The position numbers and the translations under genes are program-made. A stretch of 64,000 nt of DNA from Aquipuribacter hungaricus (GTDB lineage: Bacteria; Actinomycetota; Actinomycetes; Actinomycetales; JBBAYJ01). Below the pieces are notes generated by a model that worked only from the letters and a program-made list of their open reading frames with translations, was not told the DNA's origin and made no database searches. Where the stretch lies: assembly GCF_042663885.1 (NCBI RefSeq), contig NZ_JBHSXV010000001.1, one strand, 5' to 3'. Below, piece after piece: positions 34,555 to 46,420 of this stretch (within the stretch, counting starts at the first letter, position 1; every line of letters starts with the position of its first letter).

Positions 34555-35880
34555 TCACGCTAGCGGGCGGTCGACACGCTCCAGCACGACGTCGCCGGTG
34601 GCCGGCCGCGACCCCTCGGGGCCCACGGTGACGGCGTCCTCGAGGGCCTCCAGGGCCCGCGCGAACCGCTCGGGGGTGTCGGTGTGCAGCGTCATGAGCG
34701 GCTGCCCGCCCTGCACCGTGGCCCCGGGCTTGGCATGCAGCTCGATGCCGGCGCCGGCCTGGACCGGGTCCTCCTTGCGGGCCCGCCCGGCGCCCAGGCG
34801 CCACGAGGCCACCCCGACCGCGTAGGCGTCGAGGGCCAGCAGGACGCCGTCGGCCGGGGCGAGCACGGTGTGCGTCTCGCGGGCGGTGGGCAGCGCCGCG
34901 TCGGGGTCGCCGTCCTGCGCGCGGACCATGGCCTTCCAGGCGTCCATCGCCCGGCCGTCGGCCAGGGCGTCCGCGGGGTCGGTGGTGATGCCGGCCAGGG
35001 CGAGCATCTCCCGGGCCAGCGCCAGGGTGAGGTCGACGACGTCGGCGGGGCCGCCGCCGGCGAGCACCTCGACGGACTCGCGCACCTCCAGGGCGTTGCC
35101 GACGGTGAGGCCGAGCGGGGTCGACATGTCGGTGAGCAGGGCCACGGTGGGGACGCCGGCGTCCGCGCCGAGGCCGACCATGGTGCCGGCCAGGGTGCGG
35201 GCGTCCTCGACGGTCTTCATGAAGGCGCCGGAGCCCACCTTGACGTCGAGCACGAGCCCGCCGGTCCCCTCGGCGATCTTCTTGCTCATGATGGAGCTGG
35301 CGATGAGCGGGATCGCCTCGACGGTGCCGGTGACGTCCCGCAGGGCATAGAGCTTGCGGTCGGCGGGGGCAAGGCCCGTCCCTGCCGCGCAGATGACGGC
35401 GCCGACGTCGGTGAGGATCTGCCGCATCCGGTCGTTGTCCAGGGCCGCCTGCCAGCCGGGGATGCTCTCGAGCTTGTCGAGCGTGCCGCCGGTGTGGCCG
35501 AGGCCGCGCCCGGACAGCTGCGGCACGGCCGCCCCGCAGGCTGCGACGAGCGGCGCCAGCGGGAGGGTGATCTTGTCCCCGACCCCGCCGGTGGAGTGCT
35601 TGTCGACGGACGGGCGGGGCAGGTCGGTGAAGTCCATCCGCTCCCCCGAGGCGATCATCGCCCGGGTCCAGCGGGCGATCTCGTCCCGGTCCATGCCGCG
35701 CAGCAGGATGGCCATGGCCAGCGCCGACATCTGCTCGTCGGCGACGACGCCGCGCGTGTAGGCGTCGACGACCCAGTCGATCTGCGGCCCGCTCAGCGTG
35801 CCGCCGTCCCGCTTGGTGCGGATGACGTCGACGGCGTCGAACCCCTCGGTCCTGCTCTGGTCCACCACGGCGGGCAGCAT
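34555..35880 (-). CDS. deoA: Thymidine (pyrimidine-nucleoside) phosphorylase
   Basis: 441 residues. VIRTKRDGGTLSGPQIDWVV opens the alpha domain; FVDKHSTGGVGDK-type loop is present as VDKHSTGGVGDKITL, then SGRGLGHTGGTLDKLESIPG, KVGSGAFMKT and the C-terminal beta-barrel domain. It phosphorolyses thymidine and deoxyuridine (and perhaps uridine) to deoxyribose-1-phosphate. ATG 35880 lies 61 bp after cdd; a later start near VDVIRTKRD is possible because homologues begin there and the ribosome binding site at 35880 is weak (GGTGG). Confidence 0.93.
   Translation of the reverse strand: MLPAVVDQSRTEGFDAVDVIRTKRDGGTLSGPQIDWVVDAYTRGVVADEQMSALAMAILLRGMDRDEIARWTRAMIASGERMDFTDLPRPSVDKHSTGGVGDKITLPLAPLVAACGAAVPQLSGRGLGHTGGTLDKLESIPGWQAALDNDRMRQILTDVGAVICAAGTGLAPADRKLYALRDVTGTVEAIPLIASSIMSKKIAEGTGGLVLDVKVGSGAFMKTVEDARTLAGTMVGLGADAGVPTVALLTDMSTPLGLTVGNALEVRESVEVLAGGGPADVVDLTLALAREMLALAGITTDPADALADGRAMDAWKAMVRAQDGDPDAALPTARETHTVLAPADGVLLALDAYAVGVASWRLGAGRARKEDPVQAGAGIELHAKPGATVQGGQPLMTLHTDTPERFARALEALEDAVTVGPEGSRPATGDVVLERVDRPLA
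34557..34562 (-). promoter_or_regulatory. Leaderless -10 element (TAGCGT) of add inside the deoA 3' end
   Basis: On the minus strand TAGCGT ends 6 nt before GTG 34550 and includes the last deoA codons and first base of its stop; no ribosome binding site for add is seen. Confidence 0.45.
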
Positions 35881-35941
35881 GCCACCAACCCGGGCGCCGG
35901 AGGCCTCGCTGCTGCCCAGGGCGGAGACGGGGCGCCTGTCC

Positions 35942-36352
35942 TCAGGCGGGGGTCTCGCCCGGGTCGAGGTCGAACGCCCCGGGGAGCACCCACGTCATCG
36001 GCTGCGGGCCCTGCCCGGGGAACGCCTCGACGAGGCAGCCCGGTCCCCCGGCCTCCCACAGCAGCTGCCGGCAGCGGCCGCACGGCGGGCACGGGGCGCC
36101 GTCGCCGTCGACGACGCAGACCGCGACCAGCCGACCGCCGCCGCTGGCGTGCAGCTGCGAGACCATGCCGCACTCCGCGCACAGGGTGACGCCGTAGGCG
36201 CCGTTCTCGACGTTGCAGCCGACGACGACCCGGCCGTCGTCGACCAGCCCGGCCGCCCCCACCCGGAAGCCGCTGTACGGGGCGTGGGCCCGCCGCATGA
36301 CCTCGACCGCCTGCGCGCGCAGGGAGTCCCAGTCGACCTCGGGGCCGCTCAC
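35942..36352 (-). CDS. cdd: Cytidine deaminase
   Basis: 136 residues, the small tetrameric type. The active site has CNVENGAYGVTLCAECG (zinc Cys and catalytic Glu in CAE) and GAPCPPCGRCRQLLWE (second and third zinc Cys). It deaminates cytidine and deoxycytidine. GTG 36352 overlaps the stop of the permease gene (GTGA), tying the enzyme to nucleoside import; deoA follows. This order cdd-deoA-add is also that of M. tuberculosis. Confidence 0.95.
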   Translation of the reverse strand: MSGPEVDWDSLRAQAVEVMRRAHAPYSGFRVGAAGLVDDGRVVVGCNVENGAYGVTLCAECGMVSQLHASGGGRLVAVCVVDGDGAPCPPCGRCRQLLWEAGGPGCLVEAFPGQGPQPMTWVLPGAFDLDPGETPA

Positions 36353-37650
36353 GGCTTGTAGGGGACGCCGTCGGCGGCGGGGGCGCGCACCTTGCCCACG
36401 AGCCCGGCCACGGCGAACAGCGTCGCCAGGTAGGGCGCCATGAGCAGCAGCGGCCCCGGCAGCGGGCTGCCGATGATGGACAGCACCGAGGCCAGGTTGC
36501 CCGCGACGCCGAAGAGCAGCGCCGCGACGAGCGCGCCCAGCGGCGACCAGCGGCCGAAGATGAGCGCGGCCAGGGCGATGAACCCCTGCCCGGCCGTCAT
36601 CTCCTCGCCGAACGCGCCGACGGAGCCGACGGTGAAGAACGCCCCGCCCAGCCCGGCCATCGCCCCGCCCATGAGGACGTTGCGGAAGCGCACCTTGTTG
36701 ACGTCGATGCCCGCGGTGTCGGCGGCCTTGGGGTGCTCGCCCACCGCCCGGACGCGCAGGCCCCAGCGGGTGCGGAACAGCGCGACGTGGAGCACGACGA
36801 CCGCCGCGTACATGAGGTAGACGACGATCGACTGGTTGAACAGCACCGGGCCGAGGACGGGGATCTCCGACAGCCCCGGCACAGGGACGCGCGGCAGGCG
36901 GCCCGGCTGGTTCCACCGGTCGCCGTCCTGCACGAGGACCTGGCCGTAGAGGAAGCTCGTCAGGCCCACGACGAGGACGTTGATGACCACGCCGAGGACG
37001 ACCTGGTCCACGACGTAGCGGATGGCGAACACCGCGAGCAGCCAGCCGAAGAACAGCCCGGCCAGCGGCGCGGCGAGCAGGCCGACGTAGACCCCGGCGC
37101 CGCCGCCCACGAGGCTGGCGACCACCGCGGACAGGAACGCGCCGGCCAGCAGCTGGCCCTCGATGGCGATGTTGACGACGCCGGCGCGCTCGCACAGCAC
37201 GCCGCCGAGGGCGCCGAACACCAGCGGGGTGGCGAGGAAGACCGAGCCCTGGAGCAGGCTGACGAACGAGATCTGCTTGTCCGCCACCGCCCAGACCAGG
37301 AACGCGACGGCGAAGGCCACGCCGAACAGCACGCTCCACCACACCGAGACCGGGCGGCGCTCCTTGACCAGCCACGTGACGACGGCCGCGACGGCGAGGC
37401 CGACGAGGGCGAGCACGAGCGCCGTGGGGCGGGTGGGCAGAGGCAGGTCGGGCAGCTGGACCGCCTGGCCGGCCGCGGAGAGCCCGAACGTCGAGCTGGT
37501 CCCGCCCGGGGAGCCGAGGCCGAACGCCGCGAGGGCGAGCAGGCCCATGACCCACAGCACGACCGGCTGGCGCCACGAGCGACGGGGCGCCACCAGGTGC
37601 GCGCCCGAGGGCGCCTGCGGTGCCGGGGCCTGCGCGAGGGTCGCGCTCAT
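36349..37650 (-). CDS. Nucleoside ABC transporter permease 2
   Basis: 433 residues, a branched-chain/nucleoside-type inner-membrane permease with about ten helices. Characteristic blocks are ERAGVVNIAIEGQLLAGAF, VVLGVVINVLVVGLTSFLYG and RVRAVGEHPKAADTAGIDVNKVRFR, the latter a cytoplasmic ATPase-contact loop. It forms a heterodimer with the permease at 37647-38870. Both starts and stops overlap neighbours by 4 nt (ATGA, GTGA). Confidence 0.9.
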   Translation of the reverse strand: MSATLAQAPAPQAPSGAHLVAPRRSWRQPVVLWVMGLLALAAFGLGSPGGTSSTFGLSAAGQAVQLPDLPLPTRPTALVLALVGLAVAAVVTWLVKERRPVSVWWSVLFGVAFAVAFLVWAVADKQISFVSLLQGSVFLATPLVFGALGGVLCERAGVVNIAIEGQLLAGAFLSAVVASLVGGGAGVYVGLLAAPLAGLFFGWLLAVFAIRYVVDQVVLGVVINVLVVGLTSFLYGQVLVQDGDRWNQPGRLPRVPVPGLSEIPVLGPVLFNQSIVVYLMYAAVVVLHVALFRTRWGLRVRAVGEHPKAADTAGIDVNKVRFRNVLMGGAMAGLGGAFFTVGSVGAFGEEMTAGQGFIALAALIFGRWSPLGALVAALLFGVAGNLASVLSIIGSPLPGPLLLMAPYLATLFAVAGLVGKVRAPAADGVPYKP

Positions 37651-38866
37651 CCGTTCCACCCCTTCGACAGCTGGCCGACCCCGGCGCCGGTGCTCCGCAG
37701 CCGGAACACGGCGGAGATGAGGGCGGGGGCGGCGATGAACAGGACGATGAGCGACTGGAGCACGACGACGATGTCGAGCGACGTGCCGGTGGTGGCCTGC
37801 ATGGTGAGGCCGCCGGACTTGAGCGCACCGAACAGCACCCCGGCCGCGACGACGCCGACCGGGTTGGTGCGCGCCAGCAGCGCGACGGTGATCGCGTCGA
37901 AGCCGAGGCCCGCGCTGATGCCCGTGGTGAGCACCCGCTCGCTGCCCAGCACCTGCGAGACGCCGGCCAGGCCGGCGAACGTGCCCGCGAGCACCATGGC
38001 CGTGACGTAGGTGCGCGGCACGGACATCCCGGCCGTGCGGGCGGCCTCGGGGTTGGCCCCGACCGCGCGCAGCCGGAAGCCGGTCGTGCTGCGGCCGATG
38101 AGCCACCACGCGACCCCCGCCGCCGCGAGGGCGAGCAGGAACCCGACGTGCAGCCGGCTGAAGTCCAGCAGCCGCGGCAGCACCGCGGTGTCGGCCACCG
38201 GCGGGCTGATCGGGTCGGCCCGGCCCTCGCGCTGGAACGCCGTCGTGCCGAGCGCGAAGAGGATCCCGAACCGGGCGACGTAGTTGAGCATGATCGTGGT
38301 GATGACCTCATGGGCCCCGGTGGTCGCCTTGAGCACCCCGGGGATCGCCCCCCACAGCGCCCCACCGAGCAGGCCGGCCAGGACGGCGGCCACGAGGTGG
38401 ACGACCGGCGGGAGGTCGAGCGCGAAGCCGACCCAGGCGGCGAACACGGCGGCCACGGTGATCTGGCCCTCGGCGCCGATGTTGAACAGGCCGGCGCGGA
38501 ACGGCACGGCGACCGCCAGGCCGGCGGCGACCAGCGGCGTGGCGAACAGCAGGGTGTTGGCCAGCGGCCCGAACACCTCCGCGACGCTCCCGCCGGACAG
38601 GTCCACGACCGAGCCGCGGAACAGCGCGCCGTAGGCACCGACGACGCTGGAGCCGATCGCGGAGAGCATGTCGCCGGGGCGGGCGAAGAAGTACGAGCTC
38701 GACGCCCGGACGTCCTCGTCGCTGACGGCGATGAGGACCGCGCCGACGACCATCGCCATGACGACGGACAGCAGCGACGGCAGCGCCGTGGACTGCCAGA
38801 ACGACGTGGCGGGCGGGGGCGCGGCGGACGGGACGGGCTGGGGTGGCGTCGTGGCCACGGTGGCGC

Positions 38867-38870
<4 letters not shown>
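37647..38870 (-). CDS. Nucleoside ABC transporter permease 1
   Basis: 407 residues. FRAGLFNIGAEGQITVAAVFAAW, GAHEVITTIMLNYVARFG and RLRAVGANPEAARTAGMSVPR are typical of the first permease in BMP-type nucleoside importers such as NupP. About nine to ten helices. ATG 38870 overlaps the ATPase stop (ATGA) and its stop overlaps permease 2. Confidence 0.9.
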
Positions 38871-40465
<1,595 letters not shown>

Positions 40466-40520
40466 CGCCACCTCCTGGTGTCGTGGGCTGTGCGTCGTGG
40501 TGGTGGTGCAGGAGAACGTA

Positions 40521-40556
40521 CTGCGGGGGGCGCACCGGTCGGTGCGCCCCCCGCAG
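40521..40556. terminator. Perfect 16-bp stem-loop between binding-protein and ATPase genes
   Basis: CTGCGGGGGGCGCACC and GGTGCGCCCCCCGCAG pair completely around a 4-nt loop, 39 nt downstream of the bmp-type stop. No U-run follows, so partial termination or 3' protection of the binding-protein mRNA is more likely than full termination. Confidence 0.65.
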
Positions 40557-40594
40557 CCGTGCTCAGCGGTGCCGGTCGTGCCGTGCGCCGCGCG

Positions 40595-41701
40595 TCACGG
40601 GGACGCGGGCGACTCCACCGTGATGTCGCCGGCGACGATGCCGTCCTGGATCTCGGTGAGCTGGTCCTTGAGCTCCTGGGGCACCTCGTCCTCGAAGTCG
40701 TGGAACGGGGCCAGCCCCACGCCACCGTTCTCGAGCGTGCCGACGTAGGGCTCGCTGGAGAAGCCGCCGTCGATGGCCTCCTGCGTGGTCGTGAAGACCG
40801 CGGCGTCGATGTTCTTCAGCACCGAGGAGATGAACAGCGGGCCGTACTGCTCGGCGGACTCGTAGCCGTCGGAGTCGACCCAGATGAGCCGGGCCGTGCC
40901 GGAGGCCTCCGCGGCGGCGGCGGCACCGAGGCCGACCGGGCCGGCGACGGGCAGGATGATGTCCGCGCCCTGGGAGATGAAGTTCTCCGTGGTGGTCTGG
41001 CCGTTGGCCTGGTTCTCGAAGTCGCCGGTGAAGGTGCCCTCCTGCGTCTCCTTGTCCCAGCCGAGGACCTGGACGTCCGTGCCGTTCTGCTCGTTGTGGT
41101 AGGCCACGCCGTCGACGAAGCCGTCCATGAAGATGGTGACCGGCGGGATCGGGATGCCGCCGAAGGTGGCGACGGTGCCGGACTCGCTCATGCCGGCGGC
41201 GAGGTAGCCACCGAGGAACGCGGCCTCCGCGGTGTTGAAGAGCAGCGGCTTCACGTTGTCCGCCGGCTCCTCCAGCGTGGAGTCGATGAGGGCGAACGTC
41301 TCCTCGGGGTTGGCCGTCGCGGCGGTGCCGACGGCCTCGGCGAGCAGGAAGCCGACGCCGACGATGAGGTCGCAGTCCTGGCCGACGAGCTGCTCGACGT
41401 TGGGGGTGTAGTCGGTGGCGGCGCTGGACTCCAGCACCGTCTTGGTGATGCCCAGCTCGGACTCGGCCTGGGTGAGGCCGCGGTCGGCCGCCTCGTTGAA
41501 GGACCGGTCGTCGACGCCACCGGCGTCGGTGACCATGCACCCGGTGAAGTCGGCGGCCTCGCCGCCGCCGCTGCCGCCGGAGGCCGCGGGGGCGGCGCTC
41601 TCGTCGGTCGTGCCGCCGGCCTCGTCGGGTGCCTCACCGCACGCCGCGAGGACGAGGGCCGACAGGCCCACGACCGCGGTCACACGCGCCCACTGCTTCA
41701 C
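40595..41701 (-). CDS. BMP-family nucleoside-binding lipoprotein
   Basis: 368 residues from GTG 41701 (AGGAGG upstream). Signal peptide with lipobox LAAC, acylated Cys21, then a Gly/Ser/Ala-rich linker. The periplasmic-binding fold shows FTGCMVTDAGGVDDRSFNEA, the hallmark of BmpA/PnrA/Med proteins that bind purine nucleosides, plus QLVGQDCDLIVGVGF. It delivers nucleosides to the permease-ATPase complex encoded downstream. A TATGTT -10 and two 11-bp direct repeats precede the gene. Confidence 0.92.
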   Translation of the reverse strand: MKQWARVTAVVGLSALVLAACGEAPDEAGGTTDESAAPAASGGSGGGEAADFTGCMVTDAGGVDDRSFNEAADRGLTQAESELGITKTVLESSAATDYTPNVEQLVGQDCDLIVGVGFLLAEAVGTAATANPEETFALIDSTLEEPADNVKPLLFNTAEAAFLGGYLAAGMSESGTVATFGGIPIPPVTIFMDGFVDGVAYHNEQNGTDVQVLGWDKETQEGTFTGDFENQANGQTTTENFISQGADIILPVAGPVGLGAAAAAEASGTARLIWVDSDGYESAEQYGPLFISSVLKNIDAAVFTTTQEAIDGGFSSEPYVGTLENGGVGLAPFHDFEDEVPQELKDQLTEIQDGIVAGDITVESPASP

Positions 41702-41785
41702 AAGTTCCTCCTGCTGGTGTCTGCCACGGGACCGTCGGGGTCGTGCCGAGCACGGCATCCGGGCCCTCTCGCACGGTCGAGGGGG

Positions 41786-41791
41786 AACATA
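41786..41791 (-). promoter_or_regulatory. Probable -10 element (TATGTT) of the nucleoside importer operon
   Basis: Minus-strand TATGTT gives a leader of roughly 80 nt to GTG 41701. No clear -35 is seen, in line with an activated promoter. Confidence 0.4.
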
Positions 41792-41824
41792 CCTGCCCGT
41801 CCGAGGGGCGGACGACGGCCGACG

Positions 41825-41846
41825 CAGGTCGTGACCAGGTCGTGAC
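41825..41846. repeat. Tandem 11-bp direct repeat CAGGTCGTGAC, possible activator site
   Basis: Two exact adjacent copies (41825-41835, 41836-41846), one helical turn apart, lie about 45-65 bp upstream of the predicted start of transcription of the bmp operon and 1 bp from the end of the mutase gene. Confidence 0.6.
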
Positions 41847-41847
41847 G

Positions 41848-43461
<1,614 letters not shown>

Positions 43462-43468
43462 GGCGCCG

Positions 43469-43474
43469 ATCGTA
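43469..43474 (-). promoter_or_regulatory. Leaderless -10 element (TACGAT) of the mutase gene
   Basis: Minus-strand TACGAT ends 7 nt before ATG 43461, inside the 22-bp gap after the manC-like stop. Confidence 0.5.
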
Positions 43475-43483
43475 GGGACCGGC

Positions 43484-44656
43484 CTAGACCAGGTCGCTGC
43501 GGCCCTCGCCCTTGAGCAGGTCCACGACGTGCTTGACGCCCTGGGCGTGCCCGCGGGTGGTCACCAGCACGGCGTCGAGGGTGTCGACGACGACGACGTC
43601 CTGCAGGCCCGCCACGACGACCGTCCGCCCGCTGGCGGGCACGACGACGCCGCTGGCGTGGCGGCCGAGCACCCGGGACGTGTCGCCGAGCACCAGCAGC
43701 CCGTCGACCTGCTCGCCGACCGGGGCCGTGCGCGCGCCGTCCTGGGCGAGCAGGTCGCCGAGGGAGGTCCAGTCCCCGACGTCGTCCCACCGGAAGGCGC
43801 CCGGGACGACCGCGACGCGCCCGGCGAGCGCGGCCGGCTCCGCGACGGCGGTGTCGATGGGCACCGAGGCGAGCCCGGGCCACGTGGCCGCGAGGACCTC
43901 GTCCTGCTCCGGGGTCCCCCAGGCGGCGCCGATGGTGCGCAGCCCCGCCGCGAGCGCCGGCTCCAGCTCGTCGAGCATCTCCAGCAGCGTCGCGGCCCGC
44001 ACGACGAACATGCCGGCGTTCCAGCGCCAGCCCGCCTCGACGTAGCGCGCGGCGGTCTCCGCGTCGGGCTTCTCGACGAACTCCGCCACCCGGTGCAGCG
44101 ACGGCGCGCCCTCGACGTCGAGCCGCTCGCCGACGTGGACGTAGCCGAAGCCGGTCGAGGGCCCGGTCGGGTCGATGCCGATCGTCACCAGCCAGCCCTC
44201 GCGGGCGGCGGCCACGGCCTCGGCGACCGCGGCGTGGAAGACCTCCTCGTCGGCGATGACGTGGTCGGCGGCGAAGGAGCCGATGACGGCGTCGGGGTCG
44301 GAGGCGGCGACGACGGCGGCCGCCAGGCCGATCGCGGCGGCGGAGTTGCGCGGCGCGGGCTCGACGAGCAGCCCCTCCTCCCGCAGCCCCGGCAGCTGGC
44401 GGGCGACGGCGACGGCGTGCGAGCCGCCGGTGACGACGACCATGCCGGCCTCTCCCGTGAGCGGGACCAGCCGGTCCCACGTCGCCTGCACCAGGGTGCG
44501 GCCGCCGCCGGTGAGGTCGTGGAGGAACTTCGGCCGGGCCGCGCGGGACAGCGGCCAGAGCCGGGTGCCGGCGCCCCCCGCGGGGACCACCGCGTGGAAG
44601 CCCGTCAGCTGCTGGGTGGCCGGGGCAGGAGCCGGGGCAGGAGTCGTCTCGCTCAT
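43484..44656 (-). CDS. manC: Mannose-1-phosphate guanylyltransferase
   Basis: 390 residues. The nucleotidyltransferase signature VVPAGGAGTRLWPLSRAARPK spans about 24-44; VTGGSHAVAVARQLPG, SFAADHVI, FVEKPDAETAARYVEAGWRWNAGMFV and FRWDDVGDWTSLG are all typical of GDP-mannose pyrophosphorylases. It makes GDP-mannose from mannose-1-phosphate and GTP. Divergent from a GDP-mannose-dependent mannosyltransferase gene, the two starts being only 38 bp apart, so donor synthesis and use are probably coordinated. Confidence 0.92.
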   Translation of the reverse strand: MSETTPAPAPAPATQQLTGFHAVVPAGGAGTRLWPLSRAARPKFLHDLTGGGRTLVQATWDRLVPLTGEAGMVVVTGGSHAVAVARQLPGLREEGLLVEPAPRNSAAAIGLAAAVVAASDPDAVIGSFAADHVIADEEVFHAAVAEAVAAAREGWLVTIGIDPTGPSTGFGYVHVGERLDVEGAPSLHRVAEFVEKPDAETAARYVEAGWRWNAGMFVVRAATLLEMLDELEPALAAGLRTIGAAWGTPEQDEVLAATWPGLASVPIDTAVAEPAALAGRVAVVPGAFRWDDVGDWTSLGDLLAQDGARTAPVGEQVDGLLVLGDTSRVLGRHASGVVVPASGRTVVVAGLQDVVVVDTLDAVLVTTRGHAQGVKHVVDLLKGEGRSDLV

Positions 44657-44662
44657 CCCGGG

Positions 44663-44668
44663 ACCGTA
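44663..44668 (-). promoter_or_regulatory. Leaderless -10 element (TACGGT) of manC
   Basis: Minus-strand TACGGT ends 6 nt before ATG 44656; only 13 bp from the opposing -10 at 44682-44687. Confidence 0.5.
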
Positions 44669-44681
44669 TCGGGGCTGTCGC

Positions 44682-44687
44682 TACAGT
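44682..44687 (+). promoter_or_regulatory. Leaderless -10 element (TACAGT) of the mannosyltransferase gene
   Basis: TACAGT ends 7 nt before ATG 44695. Confidence 0.55.
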
Positions 44688-44694
44688 GGCGCGC

Positions 44695-45876
44695 ATGCGG
44701 GTCGCTGTGGTGGCGGAGTCGTTCCTGCCCACCGTCAACGGGGTGACCAACAGCGTCTGCCGCGTCCTGGAGCACCTGCAGCGGCACGGCCACGAGGCGC
44801 TCGTCATCTGCCCCGGCCCCGCCCCGGAGTCCTACGCCGGCGCCCCCGTGCGCGAGGTGACAGCCTTCAGCTACCGGCAGTTCCCCGTCGGCCTGCCCAC
44901 CGCCCACCTGGTGCAGGCGCTGGAGGAGTTCGAGCCGGACGTGGTCCACGTCGCCGCACCGTTCATCCTCGGCGCCTACGGCCTCACCGCGTGCGAGCGC
45001 CTGGACCTGCCCAGCGTCGCGGTCTACCAGACCGACATGGCCGGCTTCGCCTACCGGCACGGCTTCAGGATGGCCAGCAGGGGCGTGTGGCGCTGGCTGC
45101 GGCGGGTGCACGAGATGGCCGACCTCACGCTGGCGCCCTCGCGCGCGGCCGCCGACGACCTGCGGGCCAACCGGGTCCCCCGGGTCCGGCTGTGGGGGCG
45201 CGGCGTCGACACCGAGCTGTTCGCCCCGGGCCGCCGCGAGGGCGAGGGCGCCCAGCTGCTGCGGGCTCGGCTCGCTGCCGACGGCGAGGTCGTCGTCGGC
45301 TACGTCGGCCGGCTGTTCCCCGAGAAGCGGGTCGAGCGGCTCACCGCGCTGGCCGGCGTCGACGGCCTGCGCCTGGTCGTCGTCGGCGACGGCCCGAGCC
45401 GCACCGGGCTGGAGAAGGCCCTGGCCGAGGCCGGCGTGCCGACGACGTTCCTCGGCCACCTGGGCGGGGAGGCGCTGGCCGACGCGTACGCCGCGCTGGA
45501 CGTGTTCGTCCACACCGGCACCGAGGAGACCTTCGGGCAGACCCTGCAGGAGGCGATGGCCTCCCGGGTCCCCGTCGTCGCCCCGGACGTCGGCGGCCCG
45601 CGCGACATCGTCGACCACGGGGTGACCGGCTTCCGCTACCCCGGCGAGGACGACACCGCGCTGCGCGACCAGGTCGCCGGGCTCGTCGCCGACCCGGGAC
45701 TGCGGGAGCGGATGGGCGAGGCCGGGCGCCGCGCCGTCCTCGGCCGCTCCTGGGACGCCGTCTGCGCACAGCTGCTCGAGCACTACGAGCAGGCCCGCCT
45801 CATGCACCCGACGACGGCCCGCCGCACGGTGCTCGACCTGTCCGGCATGGCCGGGACGGACCTGCTGCCGCGCTGA
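44695..45876 (+). CDS. mgtA: GT4 mannosyltransferase, MgtA/PimB-like
   Basis: 393 residues. MRVAVVAESFLPTVNGVTNS at the N-terminus, QTDMAGFAYRHGFRM in the middle and the donor-site signature GTEETFGQTLQEAMASRVPV (E-x7-E) place it in GT-B family GT4. The N-terminal third closely resembles my recollection of M. tuberculosis Rv0557 (MgtA), which transfers mannose from GDP-mannose to a glycolipid acceptor on the inner membrane face. The acceptor in this organism is not known. Divergent from manC, which supplies the donor. Confidence 0.85.
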   Translation: MRVAVVAESFLPTVNGVTNSVCRVLEHLQRHGHEALVICPGPAPESYAGAPVREVTAFSYRQFPVGLPTAHLVQALEEFEPDVVHVAAPFILGAYGLTACERLDLPSVAVYQTDMAGFAYRHGFRMASRGVWRWLRRVHEMADLTLAPSRAAADDLRANRVPRVRLWGRGVDTELFAPGRREGEGAQLLRARLAADGEVVVGYVGRLFPEKRVERLTALAGVDGLRLVVVGDGPSRTGLEKALAEAGVPTTFLGHLGGEALADAYAALDVFVHTGTEETFGQTLQEAMASRVPVVAPDVGGPRDIVDHGVTGFRYPGEDDTALRDQVAGLVADPGLRERMGEAGRRAVLGRSWDAVCAQLLEHYEQARLMHPTTARRTVLDLSGMAGTDLLPR

Positions 45877-45936
45877 CCTGCACGGCGTGTGACCCACGCG
45901 ACCCTCTCCCGACACGCCCGGTCACCAGGCCGGACG

Positions 45937-45942
45937 TATGCT
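45937..45942 (+). promoter_or_regulatory. Probable -10 element (TATGCT) of the sdh operon
   Basis: TATGCT is the best -10 in the 150-bp gap before sdhC and leaves a leader of about 80 nt, unlike the leaderless genes nearby. No good -35 is visible. Confidence 0.45.
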
Positions 45943-45964
45943 TGAGCGGTCGGGGCACCCCGTC

Positions 45965-45981
45965 GCCCGCGAGCCGCGGGC
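45965..45981 (+). promoter_or_regulatory. Stem-loop in the sdh leader
   Basis: GCCCGCG/CGCGGGC (7 bp, loop AGC) lies in the predicted 5' untranslated region about 45 nt before the sdhC start. Confidence 0.35.
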
Positions 45982-46026
45982 GGCCGCCCGGTGACCGACC
46001 CAGCGAGCGCGAGAAAGGACCGCGAA

Positions 46027-46416
46027 GTGGCGTCCACCGCCGTCAGGGCACCGTCCGGCACCCTCTACCGGGGCCGGGAAGGCATGTGGTCGTGGGTGCT
46101 GCACCGCATCACCGGCGTCGTGCTGTTCTTCTTCCTGCTCGTGCACGTCCTCGACACCGGCCTGGTCCGGGTGTCCCCCGAGGCGTACGACATCGTCATC
46201 GAGAGCTACAAGAACCCCATCGTCGGGCTGGCCGAGGTCGGCCTCGTCGGCGCGTTCCTGTTCCACTCGCTCAACGGGCTCCGGGTCGTGCTCATCGACT
46301 TCTGGGAGCACGGCACGCGGTTCCACCGCCAGATGTTCTACGGCGTGGTCGGCCTGTGGGTCATCCTCATGGTCCCGTTCACGCTCCGCCACCTCGGCTT
46401 CGTCTTCGGGGAGTGA
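46027..46416 (+). CDS. sdhC: Succinate dehydrogenase cytochrome b subunit
   Basis: 129 residues from GTG 46027, chosen because AAAGGA lies 9 nt upstream; an ATG-less longer frame begins at 45991. Three helices: the first contains WSWVLHRITGVVLFFFLLVHVLD, whose His residues can ligate heme and which lines the quinone site. First gene of sdhCDAB. Confidence 0.92.
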   Translation: MASTAVRAPSGTLYRGREGMWSWVLHRITGVVLFFFLLVHVLDTGLVRVSPEAYDIVIESYKNPIVGLAEVGLVGAFLFHSLNGLRVVLIDFWEHGTRFHRQMFYGVVGLWVILMVPFTLRHLGFVFGE

Positions 46417-46420
46417 CCGG

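Noticed and set aside
45877..46026. Riboswitch in the sdh leader
   Set aside because: Only one 7-bp stem is visible and no known riboswitch core could be recognised.
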